DNA of 64,000 bases, from contig NZ_JAPZVP010000024.1 in NCBI RefSeq assembly GCF_027622875.1, forward strand, positions 1 to 64,000, in the 5' to 3' direction. Under the pieces are notes generated by a model. It had not been told where the DNA came from, made no database searches, and worked only from the letters and a program-made list of their open reading frames with translations. The stretch comes from Glycomyces luteolus (GTDB taxonomy: Bacteria; Actinomycetota; Actinomycetes; Mycobacteriales; Micromonosporaceae). Positions 43,446 to 52,869 of the stretch are shown here, in pieces. Position numbers and translations under genes: made by a program. Position 1 is the first letter of the stretch; every line of letters starts with the position of its first letter.

Positions 43446-45953
43446 ATGGCCGAGGTCGACGCGAGTGACCCGCCCGTGAGGATTCAGGTCCGCGGCGCGC
43501 GAGTCCACAACCTGCGCAACATCGACGTCGAGGTCCCGCTCCGCAAGCTCGTCGCGATCGCCGGGGTCTCCGGCTCGGGCAAGTCCTCACTCGCGCTCGG
43601 CGTGCTCTATGCCGAAGGGTCGCGCCGGTACCTCGAGGCGCTGTCGACCTACACGCGCAGGCGGCTCGCGCAGGCGCCGCGGGCCGACGTCGACGGCGTC
43701 CAGCACGTCCCGGCCGCGCTGGCACTGCGCCAGCGCCCCGGCGTTCCGTCGGTGCGCAGCACGTTCGGCACCTCGACCGAGCTGCTCAACTACCTGCGGC
43801 TCATGTACTCGCGGCTGGGCGCGCACTTGTGCCCCAACGGCCACCGGCAGGAGCCGACGATCGACGTCGCGCTCAACATGGACCTGACGTGCCCGGTGTG
43901 CGGTGCGGTGTTCTATCCGCCCGGGGCCGAGACGTTCGCGTTCAACTCCGACGGCGCGTGCCCGCGCTGCGAGGGCACCGGCGTGGTGCGCGAGGTCGAC
44001 GAGGCCGCGCTCGTCCCTGATGCTTCGAAGACCATCGACGAGGGCGCGGTCGCGCCCTGGTCGATGTTCGGCCTGGCGGTCATGCCGCAGGTCGCGGCCG
44101 AGCTCGGAGTGCGCACCGATGTGCCGTACGCGGAACTGGACGCCGCCGAGCGGGAGACGGTGATGCACGGCCCCGAGGTCAAGCGGCAGATCCGCGTCCC
44201 CTCCAAGAGCGGCAAGCTGTTCGACCTCAACTTCACGTATCGCAACGCCCGGCGCGCGGTCGAGGAGGCGGTCGGCAACGCCGCCAGCGAGAAGGGCCTG
44301 GCCCGGGTCAACCGGTTCCTGAGCGTCCAGACCTGTCCGGACTGCGGCGGCACCCGGCTGAGTGAGCACGCCAGGTCAACCACTGTGGATGGTCTGAATC
44401 TGGCTGAGGCGACGGCGAAGACCCTCGGCGAGCTCACCGCATGGGTGCCGAAGGTCGTCGACTCCCTGCCGCCCGATATGCAGCGGATGGGCCGCGAAGT
44501 CAGCGCCCAGCTCCTGGTGATCGCCGAACGGCTCACCGGCCTTGGTCTGTCCTACCTCAGCCTCGACCGGACCAGCGCCACGCTGTCGACGGGGGAGCGG
44601 CAGCGGGTCCAGCTGACCCGCGCGGTGCGCAACGAGACCACCGGCGTGCTCTACGTCCTCGACGAGCCGTCGATCGGGCTGCATCCCTCGAATGTGGACG
44701 GCCTGCTCGCGGTCATGCGCGACCTGCTGGCCGACGGCAACTCCGTGGTCCTGGTCGACCACGACGTCCAGATCCTGCGCGAAGCCGACTGGTTCATTGA
44801 GATCGGCCCCGGCTCGGGCAGCCAAGGCGGCCAGGTCCTGGCCGCCGGCGACGCACAGCAGCTCATCACCGACCCCGACTCCCTCATCGGCCCCTTCCTC
44901 GCCGGGCACGCATCCGTTGTGGCCCGTTCGCGGGCGAGCAGCGAGTCCATGTTCGGCACCGGACGCCTCCGCTTGTCGACGCGTCCGCTGCACACCGTGC
45001 ACGCCCTCGACCTCGACCTCCCCGCGGGGCGACTGGTCGCCGTCACCGGCGTCTCCGGATCGGGCAAGACCACGCTCGTCCTCGAGAGCCTCATCCCGGG
45101 CCTCAACGCACAAATCGCCGGATCCCCTCTCCCCGATCACGTCTCAAGCGTCGATGCCGGTCCGATCAAGCGCGTCGACGCCGTCGACAGCAGCCCGGTC
45201 GGCGCCAACGTGCGGTCCACAGTGGCTACCTACAGCGGCATCCTCGACGAGCTGCGCCGAACCTGGGCGGCCACACCCGACGCGACGGCCGACGGCCTCG
45301 GCGCGGGCGACTTCTCCTACAACACCGGCTCGCTGCGATGCCCGCGCTGCGAAGGCACCGGGGAGGTCTCGCTCGACGTGCAGTTCCTGCCCGACGTCGA
45401 CATCGTCTGCCCCGCATGCCAAGGCTCGCGCTACGCGCCCGCCGCCGACCGGTACGAACGCGACGGGCTCACCCTGCCGCGGCTGCTCACCCTGACCGCG
45501 ACGCAGGCGCTCGAGCGGGTCGGCGACCTGCGCCGGGTCCGAGCCAAGCTCCAGACACTGGTCGACCTCGGCCTGGGCTACCTCACCCTCGGTGAGGCGA
45601 CGCCCGCGCTCTCCGGCGGCGAGGCCCAGCGCCTCAAGCTCGCCTCCGAACTCGGCCGCGACCAGAGGGAGACCCTGTTCGTCTTCGACGAGCCGTCGAT
45701 CGGCCTGCACCCGCTCGACGTCCGCACCCTCCTCGGGGTCCTCCAGCGCCTGGTCGACAACGGCGCCACCGTCATCGTGATCGAACACGACCTCGACATC
45801 ATCGCCAACGCCGACTACGTCGTCGACATGGGACCCGGCGGCGGCGCCGACGGCGGCACGATCGTCGCCACCGGCACCCCTGACGACCTCCGCGCCGATC
45901 CTCGCAGCACCACCGGCCGATACCTCGACCGCCAACTCGAATACGGCAGGTGA
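43446..45953 (+). CDS. short UvrA-like ABC protein (UvrA2 type)
   Basis: The 835-residue protein has two ABC modules. Module one has Walker [13 protein letters not shown] and signature [13 protein letters not shown]. Module two has Walker [13 protein letters not shown] and signature [13 protein letters not shown]. Zinc modules are in [21 protein letters not shown] and [22 protein letters not shown]. It is about 100 residues shorter than housekeeping UvrA. This suits UvrA2/DrrC-like paralogues that give tolerance to DNA-binding drugs or repair special damage. ATG 43446 follows GGAAGTG. An NTF2-like neighbour could hint at a small-molecule stress. Confidence 0.92.
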   Translation: MAEVDASDPPVRIQVRGARVHNLRNIDVEVPLRKLVAIAGVSGSGKSSLALGVLYAEGSRRYLEALSTYTRRRLAQAPRADVDGVQHVPAALALRQRPGVPSVRSTFGTSTELLNYLRLMYSRLGAHLCPNGHRQEPTIDVALNMDLTCPVCGAVFYPPGAETFAFNSDGACPRCEGTGVVREVDEAALVPDASKTIDEGAVAPWSMFGLAVMPQVAAELGVRTDVPYAELDAAERETVMHGPEVKRQIRVPSKSGKLFDLNFTYRNARRAVEEAVGNAASEKGLARVNRFLSVQTCPDCGGTRLSEHARSTTVDGLNLAEATAKTLGELTAWVPKVVDSLPPDMQRMGREVSAQLLVIAERLTGLGLSYLSLDRTSATLSTGERQRVQLTRAVRNETTGVLYVLDEPSIGLHPSNVDGLLAVMRDLLADGNSVVLVDHDVQILREADWFIEIGPGSGSQGGQVLAAGDAQQLITDPDSLIGPFLAGHASVVARSRASSESMFGTGRLRLSTRPLHTVHALDLDLPAGRLVAVTGVSGSGKTTLVLESLIPGLNAQIAGSPLPDHVSSVDAGPIKRVDAVDSSPVGANVRSTVATYSGILDELRRTWAATPDATADGLGAGDFSYNTGSLRCPRCEGTGEVSLDVQFLPDVDIVCPACQGSRYAPAADRYERDGLTLPRLLTLTATQALERVGDLRRVRAKLQTLVDLGLGYLTLGEATPALSGGEAQRLKLASELGRDQRETLFVFDEPSIGLHPLDVRTLLGVLQRLVDNGATVIVIEHDLDIIANADYVVDMGPGGGADGGTIVATGTPDDLRADPRSTTGRYLDRQLEYGR

Positions 45954-46112
45954 GACGACATGCCGCAGTGGACGGGTCGACTGGTCGCATGGGCGACCGA
46001 AGTACTCCTCGGCCTGACGCTGACGCTCACCGGGCGCGAAGCGAACGGCGCTGCGCGAGTCGTGACGCCATGCCGAGGTCGAGGTCGAGGTCGAGCCTCT
46101 CAGTGAGAGGAG

Positions 46113-46517
46113 TCAGTCTTTGGTGGGTTTCAGGCGTCCGCCGTTGTCGCAGTACCAGGACGTGTCGTCGGGTTGGGCGGGCTCGGGGATCGACATCGCC
46201 CAGGTGCCCATGGCGTCGAGGACGGTGCGCAGTCCCTCGCCAAGCTCGGTGAGCCGGTACTCCACGTGCGGGGGGATCTCGGGATACGAAGTGCGCGTGA
46301 CGATCCCGTAGTTCTCGAACTGGCGCAGCCGCCGGGTCAGCGTGTGCGGGCTGATGCGCGGGAGCGCCGCGCGCAGTTCGGTGAAGCGTTGCGGACCGTG
46401 CAGGAGTTCGCGGACGATGAGCGTGGCCCACGGTCCTTCGAGCAGTGTGAGGAAGCGCGCGACCCCGCATTCGGGCAGCGCGGTCACGATGTCCTCGACG
46501 GGGGTGTCGGTGGCCAC
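46113..46517 (-). CDS. HxlR-family regulator
   Basis: The 134-residue protein shows the HxlR winged helix: GVARFLTLLEGPWATLIVRE, LLHGPQRFTELRAALPRISP, HTLTRRLRQFENYGIVTRTS, PHVEYRLTELGEGL. The usual N-terminal Cys is present in LPECGVARF. It is divergent from the NmrA-like gene at 46582, with a 45-bp dyad between that probably is its operator. Confidence 0.92.
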   Translation of the reverse strand: MATDTPVEDIVTALPECGVARFLTLLEGPWATLIVRELLHGPQRFTELRAALPRISPHTLTRRLRQFENYGIVTRTSYPEIPPHVEYRLTELGEGLRTVLDAMGTWAMSIPEPAQPDDTSWYCDNGGRLKPTKD

Positions 46518-46532
46518 AATCGTCTCCAGTCT

Positions 46533-46577
46533 CCATTAGTGCAGTTGATGTAACCGGTGCATCGATTGTACTAATGG
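46533..46577. promoter_or_regulatory. large HxlR operator dyad
   Basis: CCATTAGTGCAGTTGATG and CATCGATTGTACTAATGG are inverted 18-bp arms around a 9-bp centre, with 16 of 18 positions matching. It fills the 64-bp gap between the two start codons. Confidence 0.85.
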
Positions 46578-46581
46578 CGTC

Positions 46582-47415
46582 ATGACTTATGTAGTGCACG
46601 GCGCCACCGGCGCCCAGGGAAGCCCCGTCGTCGCCGCCCTCGCCGCGAAGGGGGTCCTGATCACCGCGATCACCCGCCGCGCGGACGCGGAGGTGGTCTG
46701 CGCGCGGACGCTCGCGGTAGACCTGGCCTCGATCCAGCAGCTCACCGACGCCTACCGGGGCGCAGAGGGCGTGTTCGTCCACCTGCCGGTGGTCGATGCC
46801 GCAACGCGTGAGACCTACGCGGGCAACATCATCACTGCGCTGCGTGAAGCCCGCCCCGAGCGCGTCGTTTACTCCACCAGCGGATTCCCCGCCGATGCCG
46901 ACCCGATGGCCGCGGCATTGGCCGAGAGCAGTCTGTCGTACGCCGTGATCGCACCCCGCTACTACCTGGAGAACCTGCTCCTCCCGCACGTACAAGAGGG
47001 CGTTCGCGCCGACGGCGTGCTCCGTTACCCGCTGCCGGCCGACTTCGCCTCCTCGTGGGGCTCGCACCTGGACATCGCCGACGCCGCCGTCGCGCTGTTT
47101 GAGCAGCGCAACGTCACCGGAACGGTCGAGGTCGGCCAGTCTCCCGCCGTCACCGGGAAGGACCTGGCCGAGGCCTTTGCCACCGCATACGGCCGCGACG
47201 TGGTCTACGAGCCCCAGACGCCGGTCGACTTCGCCGTGCGGCTCGTACCGTTCATGGGCGCCGACGCCGCCGCAGTGGTCCAGAACGGCTACGAGCAGAT
47301 CGTCGCCCTGCCCGACAACGCGATCGGCGCCGAGCGCTCCGCGCAGCAGCTCCTAGGCCTCACCCCGCGTACGACGCACCAGTGGCTCATCGACCTCGGG
47401 CTGCACCAGGCCTGA
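46582..47415 (+). CDS. NmrA/QOR2-like NAD(P)H-binding oxidoreductase
   Basis: The 277-residue protein starts MTYVVHGATGAQGSPVVAAL (GxxGxxG) and continues RRADAEVVCARTLAVDLASI, EGVFVHLPVVD and APRYYLENLLLPHVQEG. This is an atypical SDR of the NmrA/quinone-reductase-like type. The divergent HxlR pairing is common for electrophile or quinone stress genes. Two strong hairpins follow. Confidence 0.88.
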   Translation: MTYVVHGATGAQGSPVVAALAAKGVLITAITRRADAEVVCARTLAVDLASIQQLTDAYRGAEGVFVHLPVVDAATRETYAGNIITALREARPERVVYSTSGFPADADPMAAALAESSLSYAVIAPRYYLENLLLPHVQEGVRADGVLRYPLPADFASSWGSHLDIADAAVALFEQRNVTGTVEVGQSPAVTGKDLAEAFATAYGRDVVYEPQTPVDFAVRLVPFMGADAAAVVQNGYEQIVALPDNAIGAERSAQQLLGLTPRTTHQWLIDLGLHQA

Positions 47416-47430
47416 TCGGCGCGATGCGCA

Positions 47431-47477
47431 AAGGCGTGGACCGGACATTCCCTCGGGGAATCTCCGGTCCACGCCTT
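47431..47477. terminator. strong terminator
   Basis: AAGGCGTGGACCGGA pairs perfectly with TCCGGTCCACGCCTT over 15 bp, and the loop ATTCCC...GGGAAT extends the stem. CGTTCTG follows on plus. Confidence 0.9.
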
Positions 47478-47498
47478 CGTTCTGCGGTTTCAGTGCGA

Positions 47499-47542
47499 CC
47501 CTGCCTCCGGTGCGCTTCCGCGGAAGCGCACCGGAGGCAGGG
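47499..47542. terminator. perfect 44-bp palindrome, bidirectional terminator
   Basis: Arms CCCTGCCTCCGGTGCGCTTCC and GGAAGCGCACCGGAGGCAGGG pair without mismatch with only two bases between. The converging stop of the second S8 protease is 11 bp away. Confidence 0.85.
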
Positions 47543-47552
47543 CCGTGCGGGG

Positions 47553-50500
47553 TCAGTTCACGGCCACGATCGTGCGCCCGAGGAGCGCTCCTTCCACGAG
47601 GTAGTCGATCGTGCCGAGGTAGCGCCGGTTCGCGTCCAGGCCCTGCCAGATGGCGGTGACGGTGTGGCGGCCGCCGGCCTCAGCCTCCAGCGACTCCGGT
47701 GCCACGGTCAGGTTCCCCGCGGCGGACTCCGGAACGACCCAGGTGTGGACCAGGGCCTCGACGGCGCTGGTCGGGGCGTCCCACAGGTCGACGAAGATCA
47801 TGTACGTCCGGCCGGCCTCCAAGTCGACGTGCTCGTCCGAGCCCGACAGTTGCGGAGTACCGAACAGTTCGAGCGACCCGTCGTCCAGTTTCTCGTAGAC
47901 ATAGAGGTCGAGATCGACCTCCGACCCTTGGTCGGCGTCGAACGTCGCGACGCTCCCCATCGCGGCGTCGTCCGGGACGGTGAGTTCGAACGACTCGGTC
48001 TGGTCGCGCTCGACCGGTTCGTCCATCGGGAACGCCGAGCGGTCCGGATTGGACAGGGCGAGCGTTCGGGTCTCCGAGGCGACCAGGCCGGAGGGGGCGA
48101 GGTCGATCGTGCCGTCGATGCCGGCCTTCACGTCGAGCTCGGCCGAGCCGTCAGCGCCTTCACCGGTGATCTCGCTCGGGACGGCGATGTCCACCGCGCG
48201 CACGGTGATCGGGCTGCGGACCTCATGCCCCTGCAAGTCGCTCCACGTCAGCGCTCCGAACGACCATTCGGCGGTGGCGGCGTCGGTCCGGGTGACGGTG
48301 ACCGAGTACGTCGCGGTCGCGCCCGGCGGCACCACTAGAAGTTTGCTGTCCACTTTGACCTTAAAGCCCGGCGGGACTTCGACGGTCGGGTAGTAGACCC
48401 CGATCGCGTCGTCGACGTTGGTGACCGTGCGGGCGATCTTCTGTTCCCCGGTCAGGTCGCCGACGGCGATCGACGGGTAGTTCAGATCGCTCGGGTCGAC
48501 CGCGCCGTGCTCGGCTTCGGCACTCTCGCAGGTGTCGGCGGGGGCCACCTCCTGGAACTGGCCGATGGCGCAGCCGTAGAGGATCCAGTCGGTCGCGTCG
48601 GAGTCGTAGACCAGGCCGGGGTCGAACATGGACTGGCCGTCGACGTGTCCCGCACCGATCTGGAACGGAGTGGCCGCGGCATCGGTGCCCTCGCGCCCGA
48701 TCGGTTCGCCCTCGGTGTCCGTCTGGTACGCGGTGGTCATGATCGCCGACTTGATCGCCATCGGGGACCAGTCGGGGTTGGCGCTCTTGATGAGCGCCGC
48801 CAGGCCGGCGATGTGGGGGCTGGCCATGGAGGTGCCGCCCATGATGCCGAAGTTGCCGCCGTCCGGGGTCGAGGTGGGCAGGTACCCGGCGAGGATCTCG
48901 TCGCCGGGCGCGGTGATGTCGGGCTTGAGCAGGTCGCCGCCGCCGACGATGGCCGGGCCCTGGGATGAAAAGTCGGCCGAGACCGGCGCGGTCTGGGTGA
49001 CCGCCTCGAAAGCGTGGGCGGTCATGGTCGCGGCGTCATTGCCTGCGGCGTAGGCCTCGATGGCGTCGCCGGCGGCCAGCGTCGTGCGCACCGTCCACAG
49101 CGGGGTGTCCCAGCCGGTCTCGAGGTCGTCGACCTGGGCGGCATCGTCGGTGTAGACCAGGGCGAACGCGCCTCCCGCGTCGGCCACGACCTCAGCCTTC
49201 TCGACGAAGAGGTACGTGCCGCGGGCGCAGGCGACCGCCCGGCCGGCGACCTTGGCCGCGTCCAATGTGCCCGGCGCGCACAACCGCGCCTCGACCGGAT
49301 CCGCTCCCTCGACGGCGATCTCTTGGGCCAGCACCAGATCCGCCTCGGTCTCGGTGAACCTCGGGGCACTGGCGGCGTAGGGGAATGTCTGGCCGTCGCC
49401 GAGGGTCAGCTCCGCCGCGAAGGTGCGGGAGTGGGAGCCGGCGGCGACGGATGTGACCCACGGCGAGTTGTGCCCGACGGTGCTCGCGCCGGCCTCGCCG
49501 GAGTTGCCCGCCGAATTGGCGATGAAGACGCCCGCTTCGGCGGCGGCGAAGGACGCCATCGAGATCGGGTCGACGATGGTGTCCCCCGCGTCGCCGAGCG
49601 ACATGTTGATGACGTCCACCCCGTCGCTCACGGCCGCGTCGATCGCGGCCACGATGTCGGAGTTCGGGCAGAAGCCGTCGATGGCGATCCAGCAGACCTT
49701 GTAGATCGCGAGCCGCGCCGCGGGGGCCATGCCCGAGGCCAGGCCGACGGGGGCGCCTTCGATGACGGCCTCGGTGTCGAGGTTCCCGGCGGCCGTGGTG
49801 GCCACGTGGGTGCCGTGGTTGTACTCCTCGCGCGGCGACTTGTAGCCGGCGACGTCGCTGTGGCCCTGGGAGTCGAACCAGCGGGCGCCGATCACCTTGT
49901 TGCTGCAGACGACGTTGTTCTCAGGCGTGTCCTCGCCCTCCTCGCATTCGCCCTTCCACTTGGCGTCGATGACGTCCTGGTCGGGGCGCGGCTCGGGCAG
50001 CGGCGCGAACATCGGGTTCTCGGGGGTGAAGCCGCCGTCGACGATGCCGATGACGACGCCTTCCCCGGCGCGCTCGCCGCCGCCGAACTCGCTCTCCCAG
50101 GAGCCGTCCTCACCGGACAGTCCGAGGAACTCGCTCGAGGTGTCCAACTGGGGCTTCGAGAGCCCGTCGGGGACGATCGCGGCGACCCGCTCGTCGCCCG
50201 CGAGTTCGGCTGCCTCCTCGGCGGTCAGCTCAGCGGCGAAGCCGTTGAAGGCCGTGTCGTACTCGACTGCCGGTTCGACGCCGGGCACGTCGGCGAGGAT
50301 CTCGTCGCGGGCGTCCTCGAGATGCGCGCGATAGTCCTGCACCGCATCCGAATCGAAGGCGATGCGTTCGCCGTCGTCCGGAGTGGTGGCCTCGAGCCCG
50401 GCCACGCCGCCGTCGTACACGGCGACCGGCTCGTCGACGAACTGGACGATGTAGCGACCGTCCTTGAAGGAGGTCGGGGAGGTGGAGAGCGCCGGGTCTG

Positions 50501-50615
50501 CGGTGGCGGTATAGGCGAAGACGGTGAGGCTTGTGGCGGCCACGGCCGTAACGCCGAACGCTGCTATGAGGCGTCGTCGACGACCGGCGGCCCGCCAAGA
50601 TCGCTTGAGTATCAC
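47553..50615 (-). CDS. secreted S8 subtilisin-like serine protease, paralogue of 19285-22338
   Basis: GTG 50615 after AAAGGAAATCCCCA gives 1020 residues. The signal is at about 12-40 (RRRRLIAAFGVTAVAATSLT), followed by an I9 propeptide (FKDGRYIVQFVDEPVAVYDG). The triad is D193 (IGIVDGGF), H270 (NHGTHVATT) and a Ser near 596 (GTSMASPH), with a PA insert and C-terminal sandwich domains. It matches the first protease over its whole length, with long identical stretches such as SSEFLGLSGEDGSWE. The start chosen is the one whose ribosome binding site is conserved between the paralogues. It is extracellular. Confidence 0.95.
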   Translation of the reverse strand: MILKRSWRAAGRRRRLIAAFGVTAVAATSLTVFAYTATADPALSTSPTSFKDGRYIVQFVDEPVAVYDGGVAGLEATTPDDGERIAFDSDAVQDYRAHLEDARDEILADVPGVEPAVEYDTAFNGFAAELTAEEAAELAGDERVAAIVPDGLSKPQLDTSSEFLGLSGEDGSWESEFGGGERAGEGVVIGIVDGGFTPENPMFAPLPEPRPDQDVIDAKWKGECEEGEDTPENNVVCSNKVIGARWFDSQGHSDVAGYKSPREEYNHGTHVATTAAGNLDTEAVIEGAPVGLASGMAPAARLAIYKVCWIAIDGFCPNSDIVAAIDAAVSDGVDVINMSLGDAGDTIVDPISMASFAAAEAGVFIANSAGNSGEAGASTVGHNSPWVTSVAAGSHSRTFAAELTLGDGQTFPYAASAPRFTETEADLVLAQEIAVEGADPVEARLCAPGTLDAAKVAGRAVACARGTYLFVEKAEVVADAGGAFALVYTDDAAQVDDLETGWDTPLWTVRTTLAAGDAIEAYAAGNDAATMTAHAFEAVTQTAPVSADFSSQGPAIVGGGDLLKPDITAPGDEILAGYLPTSTPDGGNFGIMGGTSMASPHIAGLAALIKSANPDWSPMAIKSAIMTTAYQTDTEGEPIGREGTDAAATPFQIGAGHVDGQSMFDPGLVYDSDATDWILYGCAIGQFQEVAPADTCESAEAEHGAVDPSDLNYPSIAVGDLTGEQKIARTVTNVDDAIGVYYPTVEVPPGFKVKVDSKLLVVPPGATATYSVTVTRTDAATAEWSFGALTWSDLQGHEVRSPITVRAVDIAVPSEITGEGADGSAELDVKAGIDGTIDLAPSGLVASETRTLALSNPDRSAFPMDEPVERDQTESFELTVPDDAAMGSVATFDADQGSEVDLDLYVYEKLDDGSLELFGTPQLSGSDEHVDLEAGRTYMIFVDLWDAPTSAVEALVHTWVVPESAAGNLTVAPESLEAEAGGRHTVTAIWQGLDANRRYLGTIDYLVEGALLGRTIVAVN

Positions 50616-50900
50616 TGGGGATTTCCTTTCGAGCAGAGGTGAGGGTTCGCCGCGCCGGTGCCTGTTCTCGTGAACAGGCGTGCCCGCGACGGCGGAATCA
50701 GGGGAAGGAAGGGGGACTCGTGATACGGAGTGGGGGCGCGGCCGACCCAACCACGGCCGCGCCCGGCCCGCGACGATCGGTTGCGGGCGTCTTGAAATCA
50801 GTCCAACGGAAGTACTAGAAGCTTCAACTGAGACGAGAGTGAATGTCAATTTGAAATGATGCAGATCACGCTAAATCGCTTTATTACCGACAAGTAGCCA
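50616..50900 (-). promoter_or_regulatory. conserved S8-protease leader, copy B
   Basis: On the minus strand this region begins TACTTGTCGGTAATAAAGCG and carries AATTGACATTCA and CTTCTAGTACT, aligned without gaps to copy A over about 89 nt. Further on GGGCGCGGCCGTGGTTGGG and TCGGCCGCGCCC match copy A's hairpin. The leader lengths are similar (285 and 270 nt). Confidence 0.7.
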
Positions 50901-51035
50901 ATATCTTGACGAATCGGCTGACAGCGGGCACGCCGGATACCGCCGCGCGCCGGTCTTCTCGAGTCCGTACGGGCATCGCGCATCTAGTGGGTCAGCTGCT
51001 GACTTCTGTTGCCTCCGTTGGCATCGATTTGCTCT
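50901..51035. other. intergenic, no recognised feature
   Basis: The spacer between protease leader B and the DsbA-like stop. I see no RNA or ORF of note. Confidence 0.4.
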
Positions 51036-51776
51036 CTAATGGATCGCGAATAAGCTCGCTCCGGTGATCGCCGCCTCCACCGATTCGGCGAAGGTCGCGG
51101 AGTCGACGAGTTGGCCGCCGACCATCGCCGTCGGGGTGCCGGTCACGCCCTGCTCTGTGGACGCCGAGGTGGTGCCCTCATCGATCCAGCCGCGGTAGGT
51201 CTCGTCGTCGACGCACGCCTCCCACTCGGCATCGAGCCCGGTCTCGGTCCCGATGCGCTTCAGTTCGTCGTCGTCGAGCCCCCGGGTGTTCTCGGCGGGC
51301 TGGGCGGCGTACAGCGCCAGCGTGTAGTCGAGATATGCCTGCGGGCCGGTGTCAGCGGCGCAGACCGCTGCGGCGCCCGCCCGGGTCGAGTACTCGGTCC
51401 CCTGGCTCATGCGGTTGAGGATGGCGATGGGGTGGTAGTTGATCGTCACTGATCCCTCGTCGACCCAGCGCTGCAGATCGGCGGCGTAGGTGTCCTCGAA
51501 CTGCTTGCAGGCCGGGCACATGTAGTCGATGTAGAGGTCGATCTGGACCGGTCCGTCGCCGATCGTGACGGCGTAGGTGTCGGTGGTCGCGGCGGCCGGT
51601 TCGTTGACCTCGTAGTCGACTTCGCGGTTCATCCAGATGCCGAGGCCGAGCAGGCCGCCGATGAGGAGGACGGACGCGCCGATCGCGGTGCCGAAGACGA
51701 TGCGCTTGCGGCGCGCCTGGGCTTCCTGCTGTTCGCGGAGTGCTGCGGCGGCGTGCTTTCGTGATGAAGGTGCCAT
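51036..51776 (-). CDS. membrane-anchored DsbA-family thiol oxidoreductase
   Basis: The 246-residue protein has a basic N-terminus, one membrane helix at about 26-48 (IVFGTAIGASVLLIGGLLGL) and an external thioredoxin fold. CPAC lies in DLYIDYMCPACKQFE and the cis-Pro loop is GVTGTPTAMV. It resembles actinobacterial DsbA/BdbD-like disulfide enzymes. It is the first of a group of envelope redox and metal genes (to 62153). Confidence 0.92.
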   Translation of the reverse strand: MAPSSRKHAAAALREQQEAQARRKRIVFGTAIGASVLLIGGLLGLGIWMNREVDYEVNEPAAATTDTYAVTIGDGPVQIDLYIDYMCPACKQFEDTYAADLQRWVDEGSVTINYHPIAILNRMSQGTEYSTRAGAAAVCAADTGPQAYLDYTLALYAAQPAENTRGLDDDELKRIGTETGLDAEWEACVDDETYRGWIDEGTTSASTEQGVTGTPTAMVGGQLVDSATFAESVEAAITGASLFAIH

Positions 51777-51868
51777 TGCTGAGTTGTTCCTTTCAATGCG
51801 GCTGACCGCATTCGTGCCGAGGGAAGAGTTCGAGACTTGTCGTGATCGATGCCTGGAGAACCGACCTG

Positions 51869-52663
51869 TCAGCGGCTGTCGCCTTGGGCGCCATCAATAT
51901 CGGCCGACGCCGGGCCGCGCAATGCGCCCAGCACGAAGTCGATGTTCTGCCGGTACAGCGCGATGAGATCGAGCCCTTCGTCGGGATGGTTGAGGACGGC
52001 GACTTGTGGTGCCGACGAGTCGGGGAGCACCGGTGCCGTGGTCGTGCCGGATTCGTTGAGCACGATCGACGGTTCGAGCGCTGCGAGCAGCCCGAGTGTC
52101 CTCTCGGTCGGTGTCTCGGGTCCGAAGGTCGCGATCCTGCTGGAGATCATGGAGGCGAGCCAGGTGGTGTGGAACTGGGCCACGACGACAGGCTCGTCGG
52201 CGCCGATCTGCGAGTCGATTTCTGATTGGAATCCGGCGACGGCCGCCTCGAACTCCTCGACCCAGGCGAGCGCGGTATCGGTGGTGCCGAAGAGCGCACC
52301 GAGCCGTGTGACTTCGGCGATCACGTTCGCAGCAGTGTTGTCGGTCTTGATCGTGATCGCGTCGGCCTCGCTGCCGGCGGCGTCGCGGGCTTGCTGCGCA
52401 AACCGCTCGGCCTGGCTGTAGAGCAGGAAGTCGGCTCCAGTCGCGGTCGCCAGCTGCTCGGGTGAGGGTTCAAAGACGGGTGGGTTCGGTGTTCCGGGCG
52501 GGACGATCACGGTGATATCGACGGCGCCTGCGGCAGCCGCGTACATCCCTTCCCAGGCGGTCGTGACGACCACCCTCGGCGGGTCGGTTCCTTCTTCGCC
52601 CGAACATGCGGACAGGGTGAGCGGCATCGCCATCAAGGAGGCGAGCAGCGTAAAGGTTCTCAT
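51869..52663 (-). CDS. ZnuA/TroA-like metal-binding lipoprotein
   Basis: ATG 52663 (GAGGAAAAG upstream) starts MRTFTLLASLMAMPLTLSAC, then SGEEG, a lipobox LSAC. The TroA fold follows: VVVTTAWEGMYAAAAGAVDI, EPSPEQLATATGADFLLYSQ, VVAQFHTTWLASMI, VLNHPDEGLDLI. The usual first metal ligand (PxxDPH) is replaced by PGTPNPPVFEP, so the metal site is altered. No ABC permease or ATPase for it is adjacent. It may deliver metal to enzymes rather than import it. Confidence 0.8.
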   Translation of the reverse strand: MRTFTLLASLMAMPLTLSACSGEEGTDPPRVVVTTAWEGMYAAAAGAVDITVIVPPGTPNPPVFEPSPEQLATATGADFLLYSQAERFAQQARDAAGSEADAITIKTDNTAANVIAEVTRLGALFGTTDTALAWVEEFEAAVAGFQSEIDSQIGADEPVVVAQFHTTWLASMISSRIATFGPETPTERTLGLLAALEPSIVLNESGTTTAPVLPDSSAPQVAVLNHPDEGLDLIALYRQNIDFVLGALRGPASADIDGAQGDSR

Positions 52664-52869
52664 TGGATCTTTTCCTCGAGCAGGTTCATGGGACCGCCGA
52701 GGCAGCCGCGTCGCTGGAGCGAACCGGACCGCAGGCAGCACTGAAACGTCGTCGCTCCCGGGCAGAGTCAGCGCGTAGCGCGCGACACGACCGAGGGACG
52801 GGCGAGGACGTCACCGTTCATCCGCAGCGCGGAAACTCGACGGGGCGAGTGCCTCCGTCGGTGAACGGG

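Noticed and set aside
46080-46110. GAGGTC tandem triplet-like repeat
   Set aside because: Only three to four short units in an intergenic tail. Nothing regulatory is evident.
49014-50642. A 542-codon plus frame opposite the second S8 protease
   Set aside because: Same kind of shadow; composition typical of antisense GC-rich DNA.
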